This document shows positions 1-8,477 of a DNA stretch of 64,000 nt, piece after piece. The translations under genes and the position numbers were made by a program. This stretch comes from Burkholderia sp. BCC1644 (lineage in GTDB: Bacteria; Pseudomonadota; Gammaproteobacteria; Burkholderiales; Burkholderiaceae), in assembly GCF_902833225.1 (NCBI RefSeq), contig NZ_CADFEI010000018.1, positions 62,001 through 126,000 of the forward strand. The letters run 5' to 3'. The first letter of the stretch is position 1. Each line of letters begins with the position of its first letter. Below the pieces are notes generated by a model. That model was not told where the DNA came from and did no database searches. It worked only from the letters and a program-made list of their open reading frames with translations.

Positions 1-465
1 CCGCAGGCCTATCTGGGCATCGCGTTCGGCTTCGGCATCCCGATGGCGTTCGCGGCCGTGCAGGACACGGTGCCGACGCTCGCGTGGGTGATGCTGGTCG
101 CGAACATCTTCTGGTCGGTTGCGTACGACACCGAGTATGCGATGGTCGACCGCGACGACGACATCAAGATCGGCATCCGCACGTCCGCGCTGACGTTCGG
201 CCGCTTCGACGTCGCGGCCGTGATGGCGTGCTATGCGGCGACGCTCGGCATCTACGTGTGGGTCGGCGTGACGCTCGGCTTCGGTCTCGTGTATTGGGCC
301 GGCTGGGCGGCCGCCGTCGGCTGCGCGCTGTATCACTACACGCTGATCAAGGATCGCGAACGGATGCCGTGCTTCGCGGCATTCCGGCACAACAACTGGC
401 TCGGCGGCGTGCTGTTCGCGGGGATCGCCGCGCATTACCTGCTGGCGGGTCCGGCGGGCAACTGA
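1..465 (+). CDS. ubiA: 4-hydroxybenzoate polyprenyltransferase, C-terminal part
   Basis: This is the last 154 codons of a gene that begins left of the window. UbiA attaches the polyprenyl tail to 4-hydroxybenzoate in the inner membrane during ubiquinone synthesis. The visible part has the second Asp-rich motif of the family (YDTEYAMVDRDDD, about residues 42-54 of the fragment), which binds the Mg-diphosphate of the prenyl donor, followed by hydrophobic segments. The first Asp-rich motif lies outside the window. A strong intrinsic terminator follows about 26 bp after the stop, so this is probably the end of a transcription unit. Confidence 0.9.
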   Translation, partial: PQAYLGIAFGFGIPMAFAAVQDTVPTLAWVMLVANIFWSVAYDTEYAMVDRDDDIKIGIRTSALTFGRFDVAAVMACYAATLGIYVWVGVTLGFGLVYWAGWAAAVGCALYHYTLIKDRERMPCFAAFRHNNWLGGVLFAGIAAHYLLAGPAGN

Positions 466-491
466 AGCGGTCGCGCGCTGGCGCGCGATGC

Positions 492-524
492 CAACAAAAA
501 AGCGGCGAGGCCGCTTTTTTGTTG
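492..524. terminator. intrinsic terminator between ubiA and proC
   Basis: An inverted repeat with a GCGGC/GCCGC stem is flanked by an A run on the left and a T run on the right (CAACAAAAAAGCGGC then GCCGCTTTTTTGTTG). It works in both orientations and separates two convergent genes, so it probably ends both transcripts. Confidence 0.85.
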
Positions 525-560
525 CCGGTGCCGGAAGGGAAGCCCGTGCGGTCGCGGTGC

Positions 561-1373
561 TTACGCGCGGCCGAGTTCGTCACCCATTTCCTTCGCACGC
601 GCTTCGGCCGCGAGCGCGCCGCGCACGATCGCTTCCTTCACGCCTTGCGCGTCGAATGCCGCGAGCGCAGCGGCCGTCGTGCCGCCCTTCGACGTCACGC
701 GCTCGCGCAGCACGCTTGCCGGCTCGCCCGATTGCGCGGCCAGTTGCGCGGCGCCCGTGAACGTCGCGACCGCGAGCGCGCGGCCCTGTTCGTCGTTCAT
801 GCCGAGGCGGCGCGCGGCTTCCTGCAGCGCTTCGATGAAATAGAACACGTAAGCGGGGCCGCTGCCCGAAATGGCCGTGACGGCGTCGAGCTGCGATTCG
901 TCGTCGAACCACACGATCTCGCCGACCGCGCCGAGCACGTTCGATGCGAGTTCGCGGCCCGCCGCGTCGACGCCCGGCAGCGCGGCGAGGCCCGTCACGC
1001 CCATGCCGACCAGCGCGGGCGTGTTGGGCATCGTGCGCACGACGCGTGCGTAGTCGCCGAGCCAGCGCGCGAGATCCGTGCCGCGGATGCCGGCCGCGAT
1101 GCTGATCACGAGCTGCGACGTCAGGTGCGGCGCGAGCGCCTGCGCAACGTCCTTCAGCACCTGCGGCTTCACCGCGAGCACGACCGCGTCGTAACCGGCG
1201 AGCGTCGCGTCGATGGCTGCGCCGGTGCGCACGCCGAACTGCTGAGCGGCGCGCGCGCGCACCTCTTCGTTGACGTCGATGGCATACAGGCCGTCAGCGG
1301 CGACGCCGCGCTTGATCAGGCCGCCGATCAGGGCCGCGGCCATGTTGCCGCCGCCGATGAATGCGATTTTCAT
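561..1373 (-). CDS. proC: pyrroline-5-carboxylate reductase
   Basis: A 270-residue protein, the normal length of ProC, which makes L-proline from pyrroline-5-carboxylate with NAD(P)H in the cytoplasm. The N-terminus has the Rossmann dinucleotide-binding loop (IAFIGGGNMAAALIGG, residues 3-18), and the C-terminal helical dimerisation domain has the family signature around SGSGPAYVF. The ATG at 1373 places the Rossmann strand at residue 2; longer in-frame starts add an unrelated Arg-rich leader. The gene lies 52 bp downstream of the YggS-family gene, a pairing common in bacteria and probably one operon. Confidence 0.95.
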   Translation of the reverse strand: MKIAFIGGGNMAAALIGGLIKRGVAADGLYAIDVNEEVRARAAQQFGVRTGAAIDATLAGYDAVVLAVKPQVLKDVAQALAPHLTSQLVISIAAGIRGTDLARWLGDYARVVRTMPNTPALVGMGVTGLAALPGVDAAGRELASNVLGAVGEIVWFDDESQLDAVTAISGSGPAYVFYFIEALQEAARRLGMNDEQGRALAVATFTGAAQLAAQSGEPASVLRERVTSKGGTTAAALAAFDAQGVKEAIVRGALAAEARAKEMGDELGRA

Positions 1374-1425
1374 GATGTCCGAATGAGCGAGTGAGTGAAC
1401 GGTAGGGCGGAAAAGGGTGCGGCGT

Positions 1426-2124
1426 TCAGTGCGAATAATCGCGCGTGCCGAAGATCGCGGTGCCGACGCGCACGATCGTCGCACCTTCGAGCACGGCCGC
1501 GTCGAGATCGGCGGACATGCCCATCGACAGCGTGTCGAGCGGCAGGCCGTCGGCGCGCAACGTGTCGAACAGCGCGCGCAGTGCGCGATGCGGTGCGCGT
1601 TGCGCGTCGGTGTCGCCGGCCGGTTCGGGAATCGCCATCAGGCCGCGCAGCCGCAGCGACGGCAGCGCGGCGACCGCGCGTGCAACGTCGGCCACGTCGG
1701 CCGGCGCGACGCCGCTCTTCGACGCCTCGCCGCTGATGTTCACCTGCACGCACACGTTGAGCGGCGGCAGGTGCGTGGGGCGTTGTTCCGACAGGCGCTG
1801 CGCGATCTTCAGCCGGTCGACCGAATGGACCCAGTCGAAGCGCTCGGCGACCGGGCGTGTCTTGTTCGATTGCAGCGGCCCGATGAAATGCCATTCGAGG
1901 TCCGCGCGCAGTTCGGCGAGCGCGTCGATCTTGTCGATCGATTCCTGCACGTAGTTTTCGCCGAATGCGCGTTGCCCGGCCGCATGCGCGGCGCGCACGT
2001 CGTCGGCGGGAAACGTCTTCGAGACGGCGAGCAGCGATACGGTGGCGGGATCGCGGCCGGCCGCGCGGGCGGCGTCGGCGATGCGGCGATGAACGGATTC
2101 GAGGCGGGCGGCGAGATCGGACAT
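1426..2124 (-). CDS. YggS family pyridoxal phosphate homeostasis protein
   Basis: A 232-residue single-domain fold-type III PLP-binding protein. The family (YggS/PLPBP) binds PLP without known catalysis and buffers vitamin B6 and amino-acid metabolism. The PLP lysine lies in LLAVSKTFP (K about residue 37), followed by GENYVQE and the WHFIGPLQ(S/T)NK signature. Near the C-terminus SMGMSADLDAAV and the RVGTAIFG phosphate-binding loop are intact. The start at 2124 is the ATG giving the usual N-terminus (MSDLAARLE). It sits upstream of proC, its classical neighbour. Confidence 0.93.
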   Translation of the reverse strand: MSDLAARLESVHRRIADAARAAGRDPATVSLLAVSKTFPADDVRAAHAAGQRAFGENYVQESIDKIDALAELRADLEWHFIGPLQSNKTRPVAERFDWVHSVDRLKIAQRLSEQRPTHLPPLNVCVQVNISGEASKSGVAPADVADVARAVAALPSLRLRGLMAIPEPAGDTDAQRAPHRALRALFDTLRADGLPLDTLSMGMSADLDAAVLEGATIVRVGTAIFGTRDYSH

Positions 2125-2196
2125 GACGGGCACGAAAGCAGGCACGGAAGCGGGTTGAAGCCGATGCGCCGCGACACGCGGCGCATCGATCCGCTC

Positions 2197-2202
2197 ATTA
2201 TA
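2197..2202 (-). promoter_or_regulatory. -10 box of the yggS-proC promoter
   Basis: Read on the minus strand this is a perfect TATAAT in a very GC-rich gap between glcF and the YggS gene, 73 bp upstream of its ATG. I see no clear -35 hexamer at the usual spacing, so the call rests on the -10 and its position. It suggests that yggS-proC is transcribed separately from glcDEF. Confidence 0.5.
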
Positions 2203-2243
2203 CGGACGCCGCGCGCGCGATCCGGCTGCGGCGGCCCGTCGCG

Positions 2244-3470
2244 CTAGCCGTACAGCAAATGCTCGACGAGCTGGACCCAGTGGGCGACCGGAATCTGTGT
2301 GCCGCTCTGCAGGTGCGCGATGCAGCCGATGTTGCCCGACACGATCATCTGCGGTTCGAGTGCCTGCAGCTTCAGCAGCTTCTGCTTGCGCAACCGGTAC
2401 GACAGCGACGGCTGCGTCAGCGAATAGGTGCCGGCCGAGCCGCAGCACAGATGGCTGTCGGCGGGCAGCCGCACGTCGATGCCGAGCGTCTCGAGCAGCC
2501 GCTCGACCTTGCCGCGCGACTGCTGGCCGTGCTGCAGCGTGCACGGCGGGTGGTACGCGACCGTATGGATCGCGCGGCGCCGCGCGAGCGTTGCGAGTTC
2601 GGCCTCGAACGCGAGCAGCACGTCGGAGATGTCGCGCGTCAGCGACACGATGCGCTGCGCCTTCTCCGCGTAAGCCGGATCGTCGCGCAGCAGGTGCGCG
2701 TATTCGAGCACCGTCGCGCCGCAGCCCGACGCGTTCATCACGATCGCCTCGGCGCCCTGTTCGACGTGGGGCCACCATGCGTCGATGTTGCGGCGTGCGT
2801 CGTCGAGCGCTTCGTCGTGATAGTTCAGGTGCAGGCGGATCGCGCCGCAGCAGCCCGCGTCGGGCGCGACGACCGTCTCGATGCCGAGCGCGTCGAGCAC
2901 GCGCGCGGTCGCGATGTTGATGTTCGGCAGCATCGACGGCTGCACGCAGCCGCCGAGCATCAGCATCTTGCGCGGATGCGTGCGGTGCGGCCATTCGAGC
3001 AGCCGCGTGCGCGGCGGCACCTTGTCGCGCAGCCGCTTCGGCAGCAGCGGCCGGACATGCTGGCCGAGCCGCATCACCGGCGAGAACAGCGCGGCGTTCG
3101 GCACGAGGCTCGCGAGCACGCGGCGCATGAGCCGCTGCTGCGCGGGGCGCTGCACCTGCGCTTCGACGTGCTTGCGGCCGATCTCGACGAGCCGGCCGTA
3201 CTGGACGCCGGACGGGCAGGTCGTCTCGCAACTGCGGCACGTGAGGCAGCGGTCGAGGTGCTGCTGCGTGCTGCGCGTGACGGGCGCGCCTTCGACCATC
3301 TGCTTGATCAGGTAGATGCGCCCGCGCGGGCCGTCGAGTTCGTCGCCGAGGAGCTGGTAGGTCGGGCAGGTCGCGGTGCAGAACCCGCAGTGCACGCACT
3401 TGCGCAGGATCGCGTCGGCCTCGTCGCCGTCGGGCGTGTTGCGGATGAAATCGGCGAGGTTCGTTTGCAT
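2244..3470 (-). CDS. glcF: glycolate oxidase iron-sulfur subunit
   Basis: A 408-residue protein, the standard GlcF length. The N-terminus carries two ferredoxin-type 4Fe-4S motifs: CVHCGFCTATCP at about residues 25-36 and CLTCRSCETTCPSG at about 75-88. Two Cys-rich CCG domains follow (GCCGAIR near 208 and LCCGSAGTYS near 341), as in heterodisulfide-reductase-like electron carriers. GlcF passes electrons from the flavoprotein subunits GlcD and GlcE to the quinone pool during glycolate oxidation. It starts 7 bp after the glcE stop, so the two are probably co-translated. Confidence 0.95.
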   Translation of the reverse strand: MQTNLADFIRNTPDGDEADAILRKCVHCGFCTATCPTYQLLGDELDGPRGRIYLIKQMVEGAPVTRSTQQHLDRCLTCRSCETTCPSGVQYGRLVEIGRKHVEAQVQRPAQQRLMRRVLASLVPNAALFSPVMRLGQHVRPLLPKRLRDKVPPRTRLLEWPHRTHPRKMLMLGGCVQPSMLPNINIATARVLDALGIETVVAPDAGCCGAIRLHLNYHDEALDDARRNIDAWWPHVEQGAEAIVMNASGCGATVLEYAHLLRDDPAYAEKAQRIVSLTRDISDVLLAFEAELATLARRRAIHTVAYHPPCTLQHGQQSRGKVERLLETLGIDVRLPADSHLCCGSAGTYSLTQPSLSYRLRKQKLLKLQALEPQMIVSGNIGCIAHLQSGTQIPVAHWVQLVEHLLYG

Positions 3471-3477
3471 CGAGCTC

Positions 3478-4566
3478 TCAGAGATCGGGGTAGAGCCGGC
3501 CGCGGTTGAAGATGCGCGCGGGATCGAACGCGGCCTTCAGCCCGCGGTGGATCTTCATCATCGGGGCGGGAAGCGGCGTGAACACGCCGGCGCTGCGGTC
3601 GTACGCGTCGCCCGCGCGGAACAGCGTCGCGTGGCCACCGGCCTGCTTCGCGCTCATGCGTACGGTCTGCGCATCGGCGTCGGTGATCCACCAGCGCTGC
3701 GCGCCGCCCCATTCCATCAGCTGGGTGCCGGGCAGGTGCATCGGTTCGGTGATCGACGGCAGCGCGAGGCGCCATAGTGCGTAGCCGGGCGGGATGCCGT
3801 TGAAGAACGGGTCGGTATGCTCGCGCAGGCCGGCCCAGAAGCGCTCGGCTTCGACCGCGTCGACGACTTCGCCGCCGAGCAGCGTCTTTGCTGATTTCAC
3901 GGCCGCCTCGGCGCCCGACAGGCGCAGCACGAGCGTGCCGTTGCGCCAGGCGCTCGCGCTGACGGGCAGCGGATGGCCGCCCCATTCGTTGAGCTTGCGC
4001 ACCGCGTCGGTCGCGGTCATCTCGAACTTCAGCGTGACCTCGGCGACGGGCATCGGCAGCACCTTGATCGACAGGTCGAGCATCAGCCCGAGCGTGCCGA
4101 GCGCGCCGGCCATCAGCCGCGACACGTCGTAGCCGGCGACGTTCTTCACGACCTGCCCGCCGAAGCGCAGCATTTCGCCGCGGCCGTTCATCAGCGTGAC
4201 GCCGAGCACGAAATCGCGCGGCGCGCCGCAGGTGGCGCGCCGCGGGCCCGCGAGGCCGGCCGCGACGCAGCCGCCGACCGTGGCCGCGCGGCCGAAGTGC
4301 GGCGGCTCGAACGGCAGCATCTGGCCGCACTCGGCGAGGACGGTTTCAAGCTGCGCGAGCGGCGTGCCCGCGCGGACCGTGACGACGAGTTCGGCCGGGT
4401 CGTACGACACGATGCCCTGAAACGCGCGCGTGTCGAGTATTTCGCCCTCGAGCGCCTGGCCGTACCAGTCCTTGGTGCCGCCGCCGCGAATCCGCAGCGG
4501 CCGGCCGTCGGCACTGGCTGCGCGAATGCGCTCGGCCCATCCGGCGACGATGTCGTCCTCTTCCAT
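3478..4566 (-). CDS. glcE: glycolate oxidase FAD-binding subunit GlcE
   Basis: A 362-residue FAD-binding type 2 (PCMH-like) protein, near the usual 350. The FAD-binding segment is seen as LRIRGGGTKDWYG (residues 24-36), then FEPPHFGRAATVGGCVAAGL and GGQVVKNVAGYDVSRL (about 135-150). It lacks the large C-terminal oxidase domain found in GlcD, as expected for GlcE. It lies between glcD and glcF. The 183-bp gap to glcD is unusually long for an operon, but I see no terminator in it. Confidence 0.93.
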   Translation of the reverse strand: MEEDDIVAGWAERIRAASADGRPLRIRGGGTKDWYGQALEGEILDTRAFQGIVSYDPAELVVTVRAGTPLAQLETVLAECGQMLPFEPPHFGRAATVGGCVAAGLAGPRRATCGAPRDFVLGVTLMNGRGEMLRFGGQVVKNVAGYDVSRLMAGALGTLGLMLDLSIKVLPMPVAEVTLKFEMTATDAVRKLNEWGGHPLPVSASAWRNGTLVLRLSGAEAAVKSAKTLLGGEVVDAVEAERFWAGLREHTDPFFNGIPPGYALWRLALPSITEPMHLPGTQLMEWGGAQRWWITDADAQTVRMSAKQAGGHATLFRAGDAYDRSAGVFTPLPAPMMKIHRGLKAAFDPARIFNRGRLYPDL

Positions 4567-4749
4567 GTTCTGTTGCTGCCTCGACTTGTTGTTCGGTCGA
4601 TTGTACCGGGGTGGCGCGATTCCACATCGCGACTATCCCTAAGCCCCGTATCGCGGATCGTATGCCCGCGTCGCCGCGCGAACGGGCCGCACGGGCACGG
4701 CCGACCGCCGCGGCCTGGCCGCGGGCACGGGCCGCGACCCGCGCACCGC

Positions 4750-6243
4750 TCAGAAGCGCGGCAGGTCGGGGTGCGGCAGCAGCCCGCCGCGCACGTGCTG
4801 GCGGCCGTACTCGGCGCAGCGCGCACGGGTCGGGATACCCTTGTCCGGGTTCAGCAGGCCGGCCGGATCGAATGCGCGCTTGACCGCGAAGAACGCGTCG
4901 CGCTCCTGCGGCGAGAACTGTACGCACATCGAATTGAGCTTCTCGATGCCGACGCCGTGCTCGCCCGTCACGCTGCCGCCGAATTCCACGCAGCATTCGA
5001 GGATTTCCGCGCCGAACTGCTCGGCGCGGTGCAGCTCGTCCGGATCGTTCGCGTTGTACAGGATCAGCGGATGCATGTTGCCGTCGCCCGCATGGAACAC
5101 GTTGATGCAGCGCAGCCCGTAGCGCGTCTCGAGCTGTTCGATGCGCGCGAGCAACGGGCCGATCGCGCGGCGCGGCACGGTGCCGTCCATGCAGTAATAG
5201 TCCGCGGAAATGCGGCCGGCGGCCGGAAATGCATTCTTGCGGCCCGACCAGTAGCGCAGCCGCTCCTGTTCGTTGCGCGATACCTGGATGCGCGTCGCGC
5301 CGTGTTCGCGCAGCACGGCCGTCATCCGCACGATCTCCTCGGCGACTTCTTCCGGCGTGCCGTCCGATTCGCACAGCAGGATCGCTTTCGCGTCGAGGTC
5401 GTAGCCCGCGTGCGTGAACGCCTCGACGGCCTGCGTGGCCGGCTTGTCCATCATCTCGAGCCCGGCCGGGATGATGCCCGACGCGATGATCGCCGCGACG
5501 GCCTCGCCGCCCTTGACGACGTCATCGAAGCTCGCCATCACGAGCTGCGCGGTCTGCGGCTTCGGGATCAGCCGCACCGTGACCTCGGTGACGATCGCGA
5601 ACATCCCCTCGCTGCCGATCATCACGGCGAGCAGGTCGAGGCCCGGCATGTCGAGCGCGAGCGAGCCGAATTCGACGATCTCGCCGTCGATCGTCACCGC
5701 GCGCACGCGCATCACGTTGTGCACGGTCAGCCCGTATTTCAGGCAATGGACGCCGCCGGAATTTTCCGCGACGTTGCCGCCGATCGTGCAGGCGATCTGC
5801 GACGAAGGATCGGGCGCGTAATAGAGGCCGTACGGCGCGGCGGCTTCCGAGATCGCGAGGTTGCGCACGCCGGGCTGCACGGTCGCCGTGCGCGCGTACG
5901 GATCGACTTCGACGATGCGCGTGAAGCGCGCGAGCGACAGCACGACGCCGAGCGCGATCGGCAGCGCACCGCCCGACAGGCTCGTGCCCGCGCCGCGCGG
6001 CACGATCGGCACTTCCATGCGGCGGCAGATCTGCACGATCCGCTGCACCTGCGATTCCGTTTCCGGCAGCGCGACCGCGAGCGGCAGGCGGCGGTACGCG
6101 GACAGGCCGTCGCATTCGTACGGCGCCGTGTCTTCGTCGCGGTACAGCAGACAGTGCGTCGGCAGCACGGCCATCAGCGCCTGCACGACTTCGCGCTGAC
6201 GCTGCGCGCGGGCGGCGCTCGACAGTTCGACGGGAGCGTTCAT
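4750..6243 (-). CDS. glcD: glycolate oxidase subunit GlcD, FAD-linked
   Basis: A 497-residue flavoprotein that oxidises glycolate to glyoxylate together with GlcE and GlcF. The FAD-binding domain has VPRGAGTSLSGGA (about residues 80-92) and IGGNVAENSGGVHCLKYG (about 155-172). The C-terminal FAD-oxidase domain has the FHAGDGNMHPLI metal/substrate motif and GEHGVGIEKL. The ATG at 6243 is preceded at normal spacing by AGGAG. The gene is 41 bp downstream of a second, related flavoprotein, so the locus has two FAD-linked 2-hydroxyacid oxidases in tandem. Confidence 0.93.
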   Translation of the reverse strand: MNAPVELSSAARAQRQREVVQALMAVLPTHCLLYRDEDTAPYECDGLSAYRRLPLAVALPETESQVQRIVQICRRMEVPIVPRGAGTSLSGGALPIALGVVLSLARFTRIVEVDPYARTATVQPGVRNLAISEAAAPYGLYYAPDPSSQIACTIGGNVAENSGGVHCLKYGLTVHNVMRVRAVTIDGEIVEFGSLALDMPGLDLLAVMIGSEGMFAIVTEVTVRLIPKPQTAQLVMASFDDVVKGGEAVAAIIASGIIPAGLEMMDKPATQAVEAFTHAGYDLDAKAILLCESDGTPEEVAEEIVRMTAVLREHGATRIQVSRNEQERLRYWSGRKNAFPAAGRISADYYCMDGTVPRRAIGPLLARIEQLETRYGLRCINVFHAGDGNMHPLILYNANDPDELHRAEQFGAEILECCVEFGGSVTGEHGVGIEKLNSMCVQFSPQERDAFFAVKRAFDPAGLLNPDKGIPTRARCAEYGRQHVRGGLLPHPDLPRF

Positions 6244-6284
6244 TGGGTCTCCTGCAGCAGGCGGCGCGGCGTCGCGCCGCCGTG

Positions 6285-7694
6285 TCAGCACGTGAAAATC
6301 TTGCCCGGATTCATCAGGTTGCGCGGATCGAGCGCGAGCTTGATCGCGCGCATCGTGTCGATCGCGTTGTCGCCGTGCTCCTTCGGCAGAAAGCGCATCT
6401 TGTGCAGCCCGACGCCGTGCTCGCCCGTGCAGGTGCCGCCGAGGCGCAGCGCGCGCTCGACGATCCTGTCGTTGATGTGCTCGGCTTCCGCGATCTCCTC
6501 GGGCTTGTCGGGATCGATCAGGATCGCGACGTGGAAATTGCCGTCGCCGACGTGGCCGACGATCGGGCAGGGCAGCGACGACGCGCGCAGGTCGACTTCG
6601 GTTTCCTCGACACACGCGGCGAGCTGCGAGATCGGTACGCACACGTCGGTCGTCACCGCGCGGCAGCCGGGTTTCAGCTGCAGCATCGCGAAGTACGCGT
6701 TGTGGCGCGCGGCCCAGAGGCGCGTGCGGTCTTCGGGGCGGGTCGCCCATTCGAAGCCCTGGCCGTTGTTCTGGCCGGCGAGCGCCTGCACGAGTTCGGC
6801 CTGCTCCTTCACGCCGGCCTCGGTGCCGTGGAATTCGAAGAACAGCGTCGGCGCTTCGGTGAGCGTCAGGTTCGAATGGCGGTTGATCGAGCGCACGGCG
6901 AGCGCATCGACGAATTCGACGCGCGCGATCGGCACGCCGATCTGGATCGTCTCGATCACGGCGCGCACCGCGTCGCCCATCGTCGGGAATGTGCAGATCG
7001 CGGCCGACACGGCTTCCGGCAGCGGGTGCAGGCGCAGCGTGATCTCGGTGATCACGCCGAGCGTGCCTTCGGAGCCGACGAACAGGCGCGTGAGGTCATA
7101 GCCTGCCGACGACTTGCGCGCACGCGAGCCGGTTTTCACCACGCGGCCGTCGGCGAGTACCGCGGTCAGGCCGAGCACGTTCTCGCGCATCGTGCCGTAG
7201 CGCACGGCGTTGGTGCCCGATGCGCGGGTCGCGGTCATTCCGCCGATGCTGGCGTCGGCGCCCGGATCGATCGGGAAGAACAGGCCGGTGTCGCGCAGCG
7301 CTTCGTTGAGCGCCTTGCGCGTGATGCCCGGCTCGACCGTCACGGTCAGGTCTTCGGCGTTGATCGACAGCACGCGGTTCATTTCCGACAAGTCGAGCGA
7401 CACGCCGCCGCGCACCGCGAGCAGATGGCCTTCGAGCGACGAGCCGGCGCCGTACGGAATCAGCGGCACGCTGTAGAGCGAGCACAGCGACACGACTTCG
7501 CGCACGTCGTCCGCGCTGTGCGCGAACACGACGGCATCGGGCAGTTGCGGATCGAACGGCGATTCGTCGCGGCCGTGGTGCGCGCGGACCGCGTCGGTGG
7601 TCGACACGCGCTCGCCGAAGGCGGCGCGCAGCGCATCGAGCATGGCGGGAGGCAGCGGGCGGCGCGTGATGGCCGGCGGGGCAGGGTGATTCAC
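6285..7694 (-). CDS. FAD-binding oxidase, D-lactate dehydrogenase (cytochrome) like
   Basis: A 469-residue member of the GlcD/DLD family. The FAD domain reads PYGAGSSLEGHLLA, then ASIGGMTATRASGTNAVRYG, and the C-terminal domain has GHVGDGNFHVAI and TCTGEHGVGLHKM. The ASGTNAVRYGTMRENV segment resembles cytochrome-type D-lactate dehydrogenases more than GlcD, so D-lactate or a related D-2-hydroxy acid is a likely substrate; this is inferred. The start is a GTG at 7694, chosen because an AGGAGA Shine-Dalgarno sequence lies just upstream and no ATG fits. It is the first gene of the run leading into glcDEF. Confidence 0.85.
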   Translation of the reverse strand: MNHPAPPAITRRPLPPAMLDALRAAFGERVSTTDAVRAHHGRDESPFDPQLPDAVVFAHSADDVREVVSLCSLYSVPLIPYGAGSSLEGHLLAVRGGVSLDLSEMNRVLSINAEDLTVTVEPGITRKALNEALRDTGLFFPIDPGADASIGGMTATRASGTNAVRYGTMRENVLGLTAVLADGRVVKTGSRARKSSAGYDLTRLFVGSEGTLGVITEITLRLHPLPEAVSAAICTFPTMGDAVRAVIETIQIGVPIARVEFVDALAVRSINRHSNLTLTEAPTLFFEFHGTEAGVKEQAELVQALAGQNNGQGFEWATRPEDRTRLWAARHNAYFAMLQLKPGCRAVTTDVCVPISQLAACVEETEVDLRASSLPCPIVGHVGDGNFHVAILIDPDKPEEIAEAEHINDRIVERALRLGGTCTGEHGVGLHKMRFLPKEHGDNAIDTMRAIKLALDPRNLMNPGKIFTC

Positions 7695-7830
7695 GAATGT
7701 CTCCTGACGGCTTGTCGAACTTTCGGCCCATTCTACGCTGTAACGTCCGCTGCGCCTGCCGCCGCGGGCTGCGATAATCGCGTTCCAGCCAACCGGGCCG
7801 CAGCGCGGCCGCGCACGAGAGGACATTCGC

Positions 7831-8382
7831 ATGGGCAACCGCTTGAGCAAGATCGCCACGCGCACCGGCGACGACGGCACCACCGGCCTCGGCGACGGAC
7901 GGCGCATCGGCAAGGACGACGCGCGGATCGCCGCGATCGGCGACGTCGACGAACTGAATTCGAACCTCGGCGTGCTGCTTGCCGAGACGCTGCCGGACGA
8001 CGTGCGCACGGCGCTCGTCACGATCCAGCACGACCTGTTCGATCTCGGCGGCGAGTTGTGCATTCCCGGCCACACGGTGCTCGACGACACGCATCTCGCG
8101 CGCCTCGACCAGTGGCTTGCCGACTACAACGCGACGCTGCCGCCGCTGAAGGAATTCATCCTGCCGGCCGGCTCGCGCGCGGCGTCGCTCGCGCACGTGT
8201 GCCGGACGGTGTGCCGCCGTGCGGAGCGTTCGATCGTCGCGCTCGGGCGCACCGAAACGCTCAATGATGCACCGCGGCGCTACGTGAACCGGCTGTCCGA
8301 CCTGTTGTTCGTGCTGGCGCGCGTGCTGAACCGTGCCGGCGGCGGGGCGGACGTGCTGTGGGAGCGCGGCCGCGTCCGCTAA
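7831..8382 (+). CDS. cob(I)yrinic acid a,c-diamide adenosyltransferase, PduO type
   Basis: A 183-residue PduO-type ATP:corrinoid adenosyltransferase, which makes adenosylcobalamin from cob(I)alamin and ATP. The N-terminal ATP-binding signature is TRTGDDGTTGLGDG (residues 10-23), followed by GDVDELNSNLG. The C-terminal signature CRTVCRRAERS and the YVNRLSDLLFVLAR helix are also present. A GAGAGGA ribosome site precedes the ATG at 7831. It stands alone, between the divergent FAD-oxidase gene and hmp, with no other cobalamin genes nearby. Confidence 0.93.
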   Translation: MGNRLSKIATRTGDDGTTGLGDGRRIGKDDARIAAIGDVDELNSNLGVLLAETLPDDVRTALVTIQHDLFDLGGELCIPGHTVLDDTHLARLDQWLADYNATLPPLKEFILPAGSRAASLAHVCRTVCRRAERSIVALGRTETLNDAPRRYVNRLSDLLFVLARVLNRAGGGADVLWERGRVR

Positions 8383-8436
8383 TCGGTCGCGGTACGTTTG
8401 CGCACTGCGACAATTTGCCTGGGTGAAGCTGAATTT

Positions 8437-8465
8437 TTAAACATGTATTGTGTGAGCATGTTTAA
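8437..8465. promoter_or_regulatory. palindromic candidate operator upstream of hmp (NsrR-like)
   Basis: Two perfect 9-bp arms, TTAAACATG and CATGTTTAA, are separated by 11 bp (TATTGTGTGAG) and end 12 bp before the hmp ATG. The left half, AACATGTATTG, resembles the AAGATGYATTT half-site of the NO sensor NsrR; the right half is a weaker match. The position so close to the start suggests repression. Assignment to NsrR is an inference; another NO- or redox-responsive regulator is possible. Confidence 0.5.
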
Positions 8466-8477
8466 CGGAGAACGAAC

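Noticed and set aside
3973..7101. 1042-codon frame opposite the glc genes
   Set aside because: It runs across several real minus-strand genes and has low-complexity Arg/Ala/Asp composition without any family signature.
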